Positions 34,128-42,728 of a stretch of DNA of 64,000 nt are shown here, piece after piece. The translations under genes were made by a program, and so were the position numbers. Where the stretch lies: the NCBI GenBank assembly GCA_040507035.1, contig JBEVVR010000035.1, positions 186,001 through 250,000 on the forward strand, read 5' to 3'. The number at the start of each line of letters is the position of its first letter. Position 1 is the first letter of the stretch. Source of the stretch: Thiodiazotropha sp040507035. GTDB taxonomy: Bacteria > Pseudomonadota > Gammaproteobacteria > Chromatiales > Chromatiaceae. The notes below the pieces were generated by a model that had not been told where the DNA came from, did not search any database, and saw only the letters and a program-made list of their open reading frames with translations.

Positions 34128-34631
34128 CTATTCGACCGCAGCCTGACGCAGGTGAAAAGTGATGCTGTTGGAGTCTTTGAGGGATTCACCCTCGCTGTTG
34201 ACGATCTTTGCCTGCAGGGAGTGGGTGCCCCGACTCAGCTGCTGGAGAATAACCTGGGTCTGCTTGACATCGGAATCGAGCTTGGTGCCATCCACATAGA
34301 GGTGGATCACATGGCCTTCCGCCAGATTAGGGGTCAGCGAAATACCTACCGGCACCGTGCCCTCGTCACTGCGGATGGTCTCATTGTCACCCGGGCGGAC
34401 AATGGAGAAGGTATTGTATTCACCTGCCGCCGCCGCGAGCTCCTCTTCACTCAAGTCTGCCTGGGGGACAGAAGATCCCCGCTCCTTGTCAGTGACCTTA
34501 ATGCGCTCGGCATCGGGATGATAGCGTTCGGAATAGATGACCTCGCCATCCTCAGAGATATATTTATAGACATCCCTGGCGAACAGGGGCAGCGCCATAA
34601 GCAGGGTGATTAGCAGGATTCCAATACGCAT
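34128..34631 (-). CDS. DUF4124 domain periplasmic protein
   Basis: A 167-residue protein from ATG 34631, with a signal peptide (MRIGILLITLLMALPLFA) and a DUF4124 module (RDVYKYISEDGEVIYSERYHPDAERIKV). A beta-sandwich-like half follows (about 75-165) with SIVRPGDNETIRSDEGTVPVGISL and HLYVDGTKLDS. A longer frame to 34727 is rejected because it would start above the glnA terminator. This gene type often sits between glnA and ntrBC in gammaproteobacteria; its function is unknown. Confidence 0.85.
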   Translation of the reverse strand: MRIGILLITLLMALPLFARDVYKYISEDGEVIYSERYHPDAERIKVTDKERGSSVPQADLSEEELAAAAGEYNTFSIVRPGDNETIRSDEGTVPVGISLTPNLAEGHVIHLYVDGTKLDSDVKQTQVILQQLSRGTHSLQAKIVNSEGESLKDSNSITFHLRQAAVE

Positions 34632-34690
34632 GAGCCAAGCATAGACCAGTGACACCCTAGGAAACAAGCGACACTGTTCGCATAAACACC

Positions 34691-34720
34691 AAAAAATGCG
34701 CCCCCATGAGGGGGGCGCAG
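34691..34720 (-). terminator. Rho-independent terminator of glnA
   Basis: On the minus strand TGCGCCCCC and GGGGGCGCA form a GC-rich stem with a small loop, followed by TTTTTT. It lies about 30 bp after the glnA stop codon. Confidence 0.9.
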
Positions 34721-34748
34721 ATTCCACTCATCTATCCAGCGCAGTCAG

Positions 34749-36155
34749 TTACAAGCTGTAGTAGAGATCGAACTCCACCGGGTGTGTAGTCATGCGCATG
34801 GTGGTGACCTCTTCCATCTTCAGCTCGATATAGCCGTCGATGAGGTCGTCGGTGAAGACACCACCCGCGGTGAGGAAGTCACGATCCGCGTCGAGTGCCT
34901 CCAGCGCCTGATCGAAGCTGTGGCAGACGGTTGGAATATTGGCTGCCTCTTCCGCTGGCAGATCATAGAGGTCCTTGTCCATCGCGTCGCCGGGGTGGAT
35001 CTTGTTTTGAATACCGTCGAGGCCAGCCATCAGCATGGCCGAGAAGGCCAGGTAGGGATTGGCGGTGGGATCGGGGAAGCGCACCTCGATACGACGGCCC
35101 TTGGGGCTGGAGACCCATGGAATACGGATCGAGGCGGAACGGTTGCGGGCGGAATAGGCCAGCATTACCGGGGCCTCAAAGCCGGGTACCAGGCGTTTGT
35201 AGGAGTTGGTGGAGGCATTGGTAAAGGCATTCAGGGCACGGGCGTGCTTGATGATGCCCCCGATGTAGTAGAGTGCGGTCTCGGAGAGGCCGCCATACTG
35301 GTCGCCGGCGAAGATGTTCTCACCGCCCTTGGCCAGGGACTGATGCACATGCATACCGGAACCGTTATCACCCACCAGCGGCTTGGGCATGAAGGTGGCT
35401 GTCTTGCCATAGGCATGGGCCACGTTCCAGGTGCAGTATTTTTGAATCTGTACCCAGTCGGCGCGGGTAACCAGGGTATTGAACTTGGTGCCGATCTCGC
35501 ACTGACCGGCAGTAGCTACCTCGTGGTGGTGTACCTCGGTCTCAACGCCCATCTCCTCCATGGCCAGACACATGGCGCCACGCAGGTCATGCAGGGAGTC
35601 GACCGGGGGGACCGGAAAGTAGCCACCCTTGACGCCGGGGCGGTGACCGATGTTGCCATCCTCATAGACACGCTCGGAGTTCCAGTCGGCCTCCTCGGAG
35701 TCGACCTTGACCATGGCGCCGCTCATGTCGACACTCCAACGCACGTCGTCGAGGACGAAGAACTCAGGCTCGGGACCGAAAAAGGCCTGGTCGGCGATGC
35801 CGGTGGAGGCGAGATAGGCCTCTGCACGCTTGGCCAGGGAGCGGGGATCGCGCTCGTAGCCTTGCATGGTGGAGGGTTCAAGAATGTCGCAGCGGATGAT
35901 CAGGGTATTCTCGTCCGCAAAGGGGTCCATGACCGAAGAGGCGTCTTCCGGCATCAGGATCATGTCGGATTCATTGATGCCTTTCCAGCCGGCGATGGAT
36001 GAGCCGTCGAACATTTTACCGTCAGCGAAAAACTCCTCATCGACCTGGCTGGTGGGTAGGGTCACATGCTGCTCCTTACCGCGGGTGTCGGTAAAGCGCA
36101 GATCGATGAATTTCACATCATTGTCTTTGATCATCTTCAGGGCTTTTACGGCCAT
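34749..36155 (-). CDS. glnA: Glutamine synthetase, type I
   Basis: A 468-residue dodecameric enzyme forming glutamine from glutamate, ammonia and ATP. MFDGSSIAGW, the ATP/metal motifs EPEFFVLD and GNGSGMHVHQS-like DNGSGMHVHQS, and NRSASIRIP are present. The adenylylation tyrosine is Y397 in DLYDLPAEEA, so GlnE control is expected. ATG 36155 is chosen because GGGAG lies 6 bp upstream; ATG-like codon 36161 directly abuts that site. A -24/-12 promoter and two NtrC boxes lie upstream and a strong terminator downstream. Confidence 0.98.
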   Translation of the reverse strand: MAVKALKMIKDNDVKFIDLRFTDTRGKEQHVTLPTSQVDEEFFADGKMFDGSSIAGWKGINESDMILMPEDASSVMDPFADENTLIIRCDILEPSTMQGYERDPRSLAKRAEAYLASTGIADQAFFGPEPEFFVLDDVRWSVDMSGAMVKVDSEEADWNSERVYEDGNIGHRPGVKGGYFPVPPVDSLHDLRGAMCLAMEEMGVETEVHHHEVATAGQCEIGTKFNTLVTRADWVQIQKYCTWNVAHAYGKTATFMPKPLVGDNGSGMHVHQSLAKGGENIFAGDQYGGLSETALYYIGGIIKHARALNAFTNASTNSYKRLVPGFEAPVMLAYSARNRSASIRIPWVSSPKGRRIEVRFPDPTANPYLAFSAMLMAGLDGIQNKIHPGDAMDKDLYDLPAEEAANIPTVCHSFDQALEALDADRDFLTAGGVFTDDLIDGYIELKMEEVTTMRMTTHPVEFDLYYSL

Positions 36156-36257
36156 CGTCATCTCCCGGATTTTTCAGTGATTAAAAGCTGAGCTGAATCA
36201 GCCAATCGTGGTTTTTGTTGCCCAGTAAAAACCGGGCATTATAGAAAACGCAGAAAG

Positions 36258-36272
36258 GCAGATTTCATGCCA
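36258..36272 (-). promoter_or_regulatory. Sigma-54 (-24/-12) promoter of glnA
   Basis: The minus strand reads TGGCATGAAATCTGC, with the required GG-N10-GC and a good -24 half; the -12 half is CTGC instead of TTGC. The start site would be near 36246, giving a leader of about 90 bases. The 338-bp spacer 36156-36493 holds this promoter and the NtrC boxes. Confidence 0.6.
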
Positions 36273-36448
36273 TCGTATTAAGATTGTCTATTCGTTCAGT
36301 TGCTAATTCTGCCTGCCATCGCTACAGGCAATATGAAACATGATAAAAATTATGGCGTTATTCTGAGCCCGCCTGATCGTTCCATCATGGCCCCAGGGAG
36401 TTACCGGTTGAGAAGTCAAAATCTACTCGACACAAGGGCACAGCCTTC

Positions 36449-36463
36449 GCACAATGTTGGTGC
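36449..36463 (-). promoter_or_regulatory. NtrC enhancer box 1 of glnA
   Basis: GCACAATGTTGGTGC matches the NtrC dyad GCAC-N7-GTGC with the TTGGTGC half intact. Centre at 36456, about 210 bp upstream of the glnA start site. Confidence 0.65.
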
Positions 36464-36479
36464 GCAACAGCCGCCATTC

Positions 36480-36494
36480 GCACCAAAACGGTGC
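36480..36494 (-). promoter_or_regulatory. NtrC enhancer box 2 of glnA
   Basis: GCACCAAAACGGTGC is a near-perfect NtrC dyad (GCACC/GGTGC). Its centre is 31 bp from box 1, three helical turns, like the roughly 32-bp spacing of the two E. coli glnA enhancer sites. It ends on the last base of the stop codon of the neighbouring CDF gene. Confidence 0.7.
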
Positions 36495-37630
36495 TAGCCA
36501 AACCAGACCCGAACATCCCTGAATACCTCGGAATCCTTGATCGCACTCTGAAACTCGTTATGCAGCGCCAACGCCTGCTGCTCGGAGCTGAAGCAGTTTA
36601 ATGGCAAGTAGAGTTCGATATCAATCTGTCCAGAGAGATAGTGCAGAACCAGGCGCTGTCTCTCCTGGTAGCAGGCTATGCCTCGGCATAAGCGGTCGAG
36701 TAGGGCCTCGGCCTCCGAACGCAGGGGAAGATGGGCACAGGAGGGACCAGCCTCATCGTCCTCCGGATCGATATGCACGGTAACGTCTTCCAATACGTCC
36801 ACGCCGTCGATAAGCCCATACTGCACCACTTCGGCGATGCGATGGCCCTCTGAAACACTGACCCAGGGATCGACCTGAACATGGACATCAGCGATGGCGT
36901 GACCACCCAGTCTTCGAGTACGCAACATGTGCACACTATTGACCCCGGAGATATTGCCGATCACATCGCGGATCTCCGACAGCGACTCCTCTTCAAGACC
37001 CGCATCCGCCAGCTCCTGAGAGGCGGTCCAGCCCAGGTCCCAACCGATCTTCAGAATCATCAAGCCCACCAATACAGCGGCAATGGCATCAAGATAGGGG
37101 AGTCCCAGAATGGTTCCGCCTATACCCACCAGCACCACGATCGAGGATACCGAATCGGTACGGTGGTGCCAGGCATTGGCGCGCAGCAGATTGGAGTTGA
37201 TCTTATTGGCAAAGTGGCGGGTATAGAAGAAAAGACCCTCATTGGCAAGAATGGAAAAGGCGGCGACAAAGAGGGTAAAGAGTTCCGGCTGCAGCAACTG
37301 TTCCGGAGAAAACAGACGCTCCCCAGCATCCCACACAATACCAAGCCCGACGGTGAGCAAGAACCCCCCCAGTACCAGGGTACCGATGGTTTCGAAGCGG
37401 CCATGTCCATAGGGGTGCTCCTCATCCGGGGCCTCCTTTGCGTGCCGCGCGGTAAACAGTACCAGGGCGTCGGTGAGCAGATCGGAGAGTGAATGCACGC
37501 CATCCGCGATCAGGGATTGGGAGTGGCCAAGCCAGCCTACGACCAACTTCAGGATTGCCAACAGGGTATTGGTCAAGGCACCGACAATGGCTACCCGGCG
37601 ACTGACATCGTAACGCTCTTGCTGAATCAC
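36494..37630 (-). CDS. Cation diffusion facilitator (CDF) metal exporter
   Basis: A 378-residue inner-membrane antiporter with six predicted membrane helices in the first 220 residues. Metal-site signatures are ADGVHSLSDLLTDALVL (helix 2) and NAWHHRTDSVSSIVVLVG (helix 5). A cytosolic domain of about 75 residues follows, and a further C-terminal 70 residues are absent from E. coli FieF (300 residues). Substrates of the family are Zn, Fe, Cd or Mn. It starts at GTG 37630, whose bases overlap the stop of the TusA-like gene, so translation is coupled. Confidence 0.88.
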   Translation of the reverse strand: MIQQERYDVSRRVAIVGALTNTLLAILKLVVGWLGHSQSLIADGVHSLSDLLTDALVLFTARHAKEAPDEEHPYGHGRFETIGTLVLGGFLLTVGLGIVWDAGERLFSPEQLLQPELFTLFVAAFSILANEGLFFYTRHFANKINSNLLRANAWHHRTDSVSSIVVLVGIGGTILGLPYLDAIAAVLVGLMILKIGWDLGWTASQELADAGLEEESLSEIRDVIGNISGVNSVHMLRTRRLGGHAIADVHVQVDPWVSVSEGHRIAEVVQYGLIDGVDVLEDVTVHIDPEDDEAGPSCAHLPLRSEAEALLDRLCRGIACYQERQRLVLHYLSGQIDIELYLPLNCFSSEQQALALHNEFQSAIKDSEVFRDVRVWFG

Positions 37631-37875
37631 GAGGCACTATCCTCTACGACTTCCACGACAACGATATACTCTCCATCTCTGCTTTCCGCCAGTAACACGC
37701 GGTGACCATTGATTCGCGACCAGGCGGGAATATCCTTTAACGCTCCCGGGTCGGTACAAATCGCCTCGACCTGGCTGCCGTCAGGCAGTCCTTCGACGGC
37801 ATTCTGTACCTTGATCACCGGCATCGGACAGAGCAGGCGCCTGCAGTCGATAATCTGTCGACTCAAATCAGCCAC
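37627..37875 (-). CDS. TusA/SirA-like sulfur-carrier protein
   Basis: An 82-residue protein of the TusA fold: DCRRLLCPMPVIKVQNAVEGLP holds the CPxP motif with C16, and a second Cys (C11) precedes it. TusA-family proteins carry a persulfide on the motif Cys and serve tRNA thiolation, molybdenum cofactor synthesis or sulfur oxidation. It starts at GTG 37875, 13 bp inside the PP-loop gene, and overlaps the CDF gene at its other end. That tight coupling to a PP-loop ATPase suggests it hands sulfur to that enzyme; this is inference. Confidence 0.85.
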   Translation of the reverse strand: MADLSRQIIDCRRLLCPMPVIKVQNAVEGLPDGSQVEAICTDPGALKDIPAWSRINGHRVLLAESRDGEYIVVVEVVEDSAS

Positions 37876-38906
37876 TCCCCGGGTATCTCATGGGCCAGCA
37901 TGGGATTCACCTTCAGCGAGCGGCTTTGGCCATCTCTATCGGTAAAGCGCAACTCCACCTCATCCGCGTTACGGCCCTGACTGTAGCGCGCGACCACACG
38001 GGCGATCAGTTCGATCTCCTGATCATTGACCTCCCCGTCGATGAGGGCAAAGGGACCACCGTGGCTCACCGTTGTCATAGAGGGATAGAGCTTACGATAG
38101 CCCTGCATGAAGTTGGCCTCTCCCTCTTCACGAGCGATGATGACCTTATAGTGACCCGCCGGTCGCAGGTGTCTACCCACCTTGAGCAGCATGATATCGT
38201 CAATTTCATAGTTTTTGTTGCCCCGTGCACGCCATAGATCCTTGAGTTTAATCGCGTACTGCTCATCGGTAAGAAAGCAACACCCACCGGCGGGCTGGGC
38301 ATAGTCCTCGATACCTAATCGCGCCGCCAGGGCCATCTGCGGTTTACGGCTGCGTCCGGAGAAGTCGTAGAGTCCCTCGCGATCGACCCAGCCCTCCCGC
38401 TCCGGCCGGGTCAGCGGCAGGTTCTTTGCGCACAGGGGGCGCAGCAGCAGATCCTGGGCTCCCGATTCGTCGCATACGATGGGCATGGTCTGCTTGCGTT
38501 GCGACATGGGACGTTGGCCGATCACCTCCCCGGTGATGATGAAATCGAAGCCTTTGGATTGAATCCACTCATAGGCCTTGTGCACCATGAAGATCTTACA
38601 GTCGAGACAGGGATTCAGGTTGGCGCCGTAGCCATGTTTCGGATTGGTCAGTACCTCCTTGTAGTCCTCGACGATATCGATGATATGCAGCTTGATACCC
38701 AACTGTTCGGCTACCCAGAGGGCATTGTTGCGCTTATCCTTTTTCTGGTCGCGCTTGCGTATCGCATGGGTATGCCCTTCGACACAGAAACCGGTGTAGA
38801 AGTTGATGCCTTCCACATGGATTCCCTGATCCTGAATCACCCGGGCAGCCAATAGCGAGTCAAGCCCACCAGAGATCAGTGCTGCTGCTTTTCGTTGCTC
38901 GCTCAT
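37863..38906 (-). CDS. PP-loop ATPase, MnmA/ThiI-like putative thiolation enzyme
   Basis: A 347-residue protein with the PP-loop SGGLDS at residues 12-17 and an adenylation-type core to about residue 200. Cysteine pairs stand at C100/C103 (NPCLDCK) and C209/C210 (GGCCFL), the sort of residues used for sulfur transfer in tRNA 2-thiouridylases. The C-terminal 120 residues (GRHLRPAGHYKVIIAREEGEANF onward) resemble an RNA-binding NFACT-R-like module. A genuine MnmA has a different C-terminal domain, so this is a relative, not MnmA itself. It is first in a three-gene overlapping run with the TusA-like and CDF genes. Confidence 0.82.
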   Translation of the reverse strand: MSEQRKAAALISGGLDSLLAARVIQDQGIHVEGINFYTGFCVEGHTHAIRKRDQKKDKRNNALWVAEQLGIKLHIIDIVEDYKEVLTNPKHGYGANLNPCLDCKIFMVHKAYEWIQSKGFDFIITGEVIGQRPMSQRKQTMPIVCDESGAQDLLLRPLCAKNLPLTRPEREGWVDREGLYDFSGRSRKPQMALAARLGIEDYAQPAGGCCFLTDEQYAIKLKDLWRARGNKNYEIDDIMLLKVGRHLRPAGHYKVIIAREEGEANFMQGYRKLYPSMTTVSHGGPFALIDGEVNDQEIELIARVVARYSQGRNADEVELRFTDRDGQSRSLKVNPMLAHEIPGEWLI

Positions 38907-38936
38907 GGTTACATTTTTGCGGTTGAAAAAAGCGGA

Positions 38937-39031
38937 ATTATACCCCGATTTCAGGGCGATGAGACGACAAAGTCGCCTGACAATAGTTTACAAAACAGTA
39001 GCCAAGGTTATGCATCATATCGGGGTATAAT
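38937..39031. promoter_or_regulatory. Two mirror-image -10 regions between the PP-loop gene and DUF2780 gene
   Basis: A 13-bp inverted repeat: ATTATACCCCGAT at 38937-38949 and ATCGGGGTATAAT at 39019-39031. Each arm reads ATCGGGGTATAAT in the direction of the gene it faces, so both divergent genes would have the same perfect TATAAT with an identical upstream GGGG. No good -35 hexamer is evident at either side. Confidence 0.5.
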
Positions 39032-39098
39032 CTGCCATTCTAACACTGGTTACGATGCACAGACATCGCAATGCCAATAACAAACCCAGGAGAGTTTC

Positions 39099-39548
39099 AT
39101 GGAAGCTGTACGCTATTTGACCCTCACTCTGTTGCTAATTACATCGACATCGGCACTCTGCGCAAATTCACTCCTGGATAGTCTGACCGGCCAGTTGGGT
39201 ATTAGCACGGAACAGGCGACAGGTGGTGCCGGTGCCCTCTTCAACCTGGCGAAAAGCCGTCTGCCAAGCGAAGAGTTTTCGCAGATTGCCTCCGTTGTAC
39301 CTGACATGGAGAGCCTGATCGCCGCTGCGCCCGCCGTGGCTGAATCATCGGGCAGTGCCGCCGCCGTGGCAAACCTGCTTGGGGGTGAGGCGGACTTGGC
39401 CGGAATTGCCGGTCTGGCAAACGCCTTCAGCGAGCTCGGTCTCTCGGCCGATATGATCAGCAACTTTACACCCATCATTCTTGATTATCTGCAACAGGCT
39501 GGGGGCAACAGCGTGATGGAGATAATGCAAGGCGCGCTCTCACCCTAG
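39099..39548 (+). CDS. DUF2780 family exported protein
   Basis: A 149-residue protein with a signal peptide (about 1-22, ending SALCA). A helical, Ala/Gly-rich domain follows: LLDSLTGQLGISTEQATGGAGALFNLAKSRL, then VVPDMESLIAAAP and LGLSADMISNFTPIILDYLQQ. This matches DUF2780, a family of unknown function in gammaproteobacteria. The ATG has a CCAGGAGAG site. It is divergent from the PP-loop gene and followed by a hairpin. Confidence 0.85.
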   Translation: MEAVRYLTLTLLLITSTSALCANSLLDSLTGQLGISTEQATGGAGALFNLAKSRLPSEEFSQIASVVPDMESLIAAAPAVAESSGSAAAVANLLGGEADLAGIAGLANAFSELGLSADMISNFTPIILDYLQQAGGNSVMEIMQGALSP

Positions 39549-39597
39549 AGCCAATACCATTACAGATATCCCGATAACCCCCTAGTGCGAGATGGGT

Positions 39598-39619
39598 AGG
39601 CCCGGCAATCCCCGGGCCT
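39598..39619 (+). terminator. Hairpin after DUF2780 gene
   Basis: AGGCCCGG (39598-39605) pairs with CCGGGCCT (39612-39619), an 8-bp stem about 50 bp after the stop. Only two T follow, so it is a weak intrinsic terminator at best. Confidence 0.4.
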
Positions 39620-39706
39620 TGAAGTGGAGACTCAACCAGGTTAGCCATAGCCTCTGAGCATCGTTATACTTACGCGATTTTCCTCCACATCAACCGGGGT
39701 TTGGAT

Positions 39707-40645
39707 GTGAACCAAGCGACTCAACAAAGCGGTAGCAAGATCAGCACCTTTCAGGAACTGCTCTTCGCCTTGCAAGACTATTGGGCGAAACAGGGCTGTA
39801 TCATACTGCAGCCCTACGACATGGAGATGGGTGCGGGTACCTTTCATACCGCCACCTTCCTTCGCTCCATCGGCCCAGAGCCCTGGTATGCCGGCTATGT
39901 GCAGCCATCCAGACGGCCTACCGACGGCCGTTATGGAGAGAATCCCAACCGGCTGCAACACTACTATCAGTATCAGGTGGTACTCAAACCCTCCCCCAAG
40001 AACATCCAGCAACTCTATCTTGGCTCCCTGGAGATGCTGGGTCTCGATCTCAAGGTCAACGATATCCGCTTTGTCGAAGACAATTGGGAATCCCCCACGC
40101 TTGGCGCCTGGGGGCTGGGCTGGGAGGTCTGGCTCAACGGCATGGAGGTGACTCAGTTCACCTACTTCCAACAGGTCGGCGGTCTCGACTGCCGCCCGGT
40201 GACCGGTGAGATCACCTACGGTCTGGAGCGCATCGCCATGTACCTGCAAGGGGTGGAGAGCCTGTTCGATCTGGTGTGGACCGAGACACCCCAGGGCAAA
40301 GTCACCTACGGCGATGTCTTCCACCAGAACGAGGTGGAGCAGTCTGCCTATAACTTCGAACATGCCGATGTGGACTATCTGTTCGGTCATTTCGACCAGT
40401 GCGAGAAGGATTCGCAGAAGTTGATCGAATTGGGTCTTCCCCTACCTGCCTACGAACAGGTGTTAAAGGCCTCGCACACCTTCAATCTGCTCGATGCTCG
40501 ACATGCCATCTCCGTTACTGAGCGCCAGCGCTACATCTTGCGTGTACGCGGCCTCGCCCGGGATGTGGCGCAGGCCTATTACGACGCCAGAGAGCGCCTC
40601 GGATTTCCCATGTTGAACAGCAGTAAGGAGGAAAATAATGGTTGA
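39707..40645 (+). CDS. glyQ: Glycyl-tRNA synthetase alpha subunit
   Basis: The alpha subunit of the heterotetrameric bacterial GlyRS, which carries the class II active site. Conserved blocks include QDYWAKQGCIILQPYDMEMGAGTFHTATFL, YVQPSRRPTDGRYGENPNRLQHYYQ and DNWESPTLGAWGLGWEVWLNGMEVTQFTYFQQVGG (shortened here in quotation only by segment). No ATG is available; GTG 39707 with a GGGG site 7 bp upstream is chosen over TTG 39701. The gene overlaps glyS by 8 bp, so the two subunits are made together. Confidence 0.97.
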   Translation: MNQATQQSGSKISTFQELLFALQDYWAKQGCIILQPYDMEMGAGTFHTATFLRSIGPEPWYAGYVQPSRRPTDGRYGENPNRLQHYYQYQVVLKPSPKNIQQLYLGSLEMLGLDLKVNDIRFVEDNWESPTLGAWGLGWEVWLNGMEVTQFTYFQQVGGLDCRPVTGEITYGLERIAMYLQGVESLFDLVWTETPQGKVTYGDVFHQNEVEQSAYNFEHADVDYLFGHFDQCEKDSQKLIELGLPLPAYEQVLKASHTFNLLDARHAISVTERQRYILRVRGLARDVAQAYYDARERLGFPMLNSSKEENNG

Positions 40646-42728
40646 TCAGGCCCATCTGCTGTTCGAACTCGGTACCGAAGAGCTGCCACCGAAGGCACTC
40701 AAACAGCTATCCAATGCCCTTACCGAGGGCTTTGTCAAAGGTCTGGAGCAGGCCAACATCAAACACGGTGTGGTTGAGGCCTTCGCTACGCCAAGACGCC
40801 TCGCACTGCTTGTTCGCGACTGTTCCCGCAGTCAACCTGATCGTGAGATAGAGCGTCGTGGCCCAGCGCTCAAGGCCGCCTTCGACGCTGATGGCAACCC
40901 GACCAAGGCCGCAGAGGGCTTTGCCCGCTCCTGCAACACCACGGTGGATCAGCTGCAAACAACGCAGACCGATAAGGGTGAGTGGCTCAGCTACCGTATT
41001 CATGAGACGGGGCAACCCGCCGCCGACCTGCTACCGGGAATTGCCACCCAGGCATTGAACAGACTGCCTATTCCAAAACGCATGCGCTGGGGTGACAGCG
41101 AGGCACAATTCGTACGCCCGGTCCACTGGTTGCTGTTTCTCCATGGAGAACAGGTGGTTCCCTGCGAAATACTCGATGCCAAGGCCGACCGTCTGACCTA
41201 TGGCCACCGCTTCCACTACCCCGCTGCAATCACCCTCTACAATGCAGAGGACTACGCATCGGTGCTCAACGATCTGGGTCATGTCTTGCCGAGCTTCGAG
41301 GTACGCAGGAGAAAGATCCGCGACATGGTCGAGGCCTGCGCGGCGGAAATCAACGCCCGTGCCGACCTGGACCCGGAGCTCCTCGACGAGGTAAGCGCGC
41401 TCAATGAGTGGCCGGTGGCGATCACCGCCAGTTTTGAGGAGAGTTTTCTCGAGGTGCCCCAGGAGGCGCTGATCGCCACCATGAAGGGTAATCAGAAGTA
41501 CTTCCCACTATTTGACGACACGGGCGAGTTGATCAACCACTTCGTCACCATCGCCAACATCGACAGCCCAAAACCGGAACTGATTCGCGAAGGTAATGAA
41601 CGGGTAATTCGCCCAAGACTGGCGGATGCCAAGTTTTTCTGGCAACAGGACGGCAAGGGCCGCCTGGAGGATCATCTGCAGACCCTGAAACAGGTCGTAT
41701 TCCAGAACAAGCTTGGTTCGATGTATGACAAGTCGGAACGGGTGGCGAATCTATCCAAGCATATCGCCGCCACCATCGGCGGCGACCCGGAGCTGGGTTA
41801 CCGGGCAGGGCTCCTGAGTCGCTGTGACCTGATGACCAACATGGTCAACGAATTTCCCGCGATGCAGGGCATCATGGGGCGCTACCAGGCGCTGCGGGAC
41901 GGGGAGAATTCCCAACTGGCCCAGGCCCTGGAAGAGTTCTACATGCCCCGTTTTTCCGGCGACCGGCTGCCACAGACCAAGACCGGTATCGCACTTTCTC
42001 TGGCGGAAAAACTGGATACCCTGGTGGGCATATTCGGAATCGGCCAGAAACCGACCGGTGATAAGGATCCCTTCGCCCTGAGACGGGCCGCGCTCGGCGC
42101 GCTGCGCATCGTACGTGAGCACTCACTTACATTGGACTTACAAGCACTGCTCGCTGCGGTGGAGGCTGGTATGTCGGATCGATTGAGCGAATCCGGGGCC
42201 GCTAAAGAGGTCTATCGCTTCATGCTTGAACGACTCAGGGGTATCTACAGCGAGCTGGGTATCAGCGTCGATCTGTTCAACGCCGTCGCTGAAGTAGGGC
42301 CAACCAATCTTGCCGACTTTGATAAGCGGATCAAGGCACTCAGCGATTTCAGCAAATTACCGGAGGCAGAGAGTCTCAGCGCTGCCAACAAACGTATACG
42401 CAACATCCTCAAGAAGAACGACCAGGAGCTTACTCCTGTTGTCGATCCGACACTCTTCGAGAACGAGGCTGAACGGGGCCTGGCGAACAAAATAGATGAG
42501 CTAAGACCGCAGACTCAACCCTTGTTCGAACGCGGCGATTACACCCAGGGTCTGCAGCTGCTGGCAGAACTCAAAGAGCCGGTGGATCTGTTTTTCGATG
42601 AAGTCATGGTGATGGCAGAGGACAAAGGATTACGCAACAACCGCCTCGCCCTGTTGGCGCAGCTCGAGAGCCTCTTCCTCAGCATCGCCGATATCTCACG
42701 CCTGCAACTGCAGGAGAGTCAATCTTGA
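40638..42728 (+). CDS. glyS: Glycyl-tRNA synthetase beta subunit
   Basis: A 696-residue beta subunit, which binds tRNA-Gly and includes the HD-like and anticodon-binding domains. The N-terminus LLFELGTEELPPKAL and later KRMRWGDSEAQFVRPVHWL, GNQKYFPLFDD and RLADAKFFWQQD are family hallmarks. The ribosome site TAAGGAGGAAA lies inside the end of glyQ. The following MazG-like gene starts inside its stop codon. Confidence 0.97.
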   Translation: MVDQAHLLFELGTEELPPKALKQLSNALTEGFVKGLEQANIKHGVVEAFATPRRLALLVRDCSRSQPDREIERRGPALKAAFDADGNPTKAAEGFARSCNTTVDQLQTTQTDKGEWLSYRIHETGQPAADLLPGIATQALNRLPIPKRMRWGDSEAQFVRPVHWLLFLHGEQVVPCEILDAKADRLTYGHRFHYPAAITLYNAEDYASVLNDLGHVLPSFEVRRRKIRDMVEACAAEINARADLDPELLDEVSALNEWPVAITASFEESFLEVPQEALIATMKGNQKYFPLFDDTGELINHFVTIANIDSPKPELIREGNERVIRPRLADAKFFWQQDGKGRLEDHLQTLKQVVFQNKLGSMYDKSERVANLSKHIAATIGGDPELGYRAGLLSRCDLMTNMVNEFPAMQGIMGRYQALRDGENSQLAQALEEFYMPRFSGDRLPQTKTGIALSLAEKLDTLVGIFGIGQKPTGDKDPFALRRAALGALRIVREHSLTLDLQALLAAVEAGMSDRLSESGAAKEVYRFMLERLRGIYSELGISVDLFNAVAEVGPTNLADFDKRIKALSDFSKLPEAESLSAANKRIRNILKKNDQELTPVVDPTLFENEAERGLANKIDELRPQTQPLFERGDYTQGLQLLAELKEPVDLFFDEVMVMAEDKGLRNNRLALLAQLESLFLSIADISRLQLQESQS

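Noticed and set aside
34782..36002. 406-codon frame on the plus strand opposite glnA
   Set aside because: It is the antisense shadow of a highly biased conserved gene; composition is Gly/His/Val-rich and matches no family.
39641..40390. 249-codon leftward frame opposite glyQ
   Set aside because: Antisense of the conserved glyQ core; no ribosome site and no recognisable domain.
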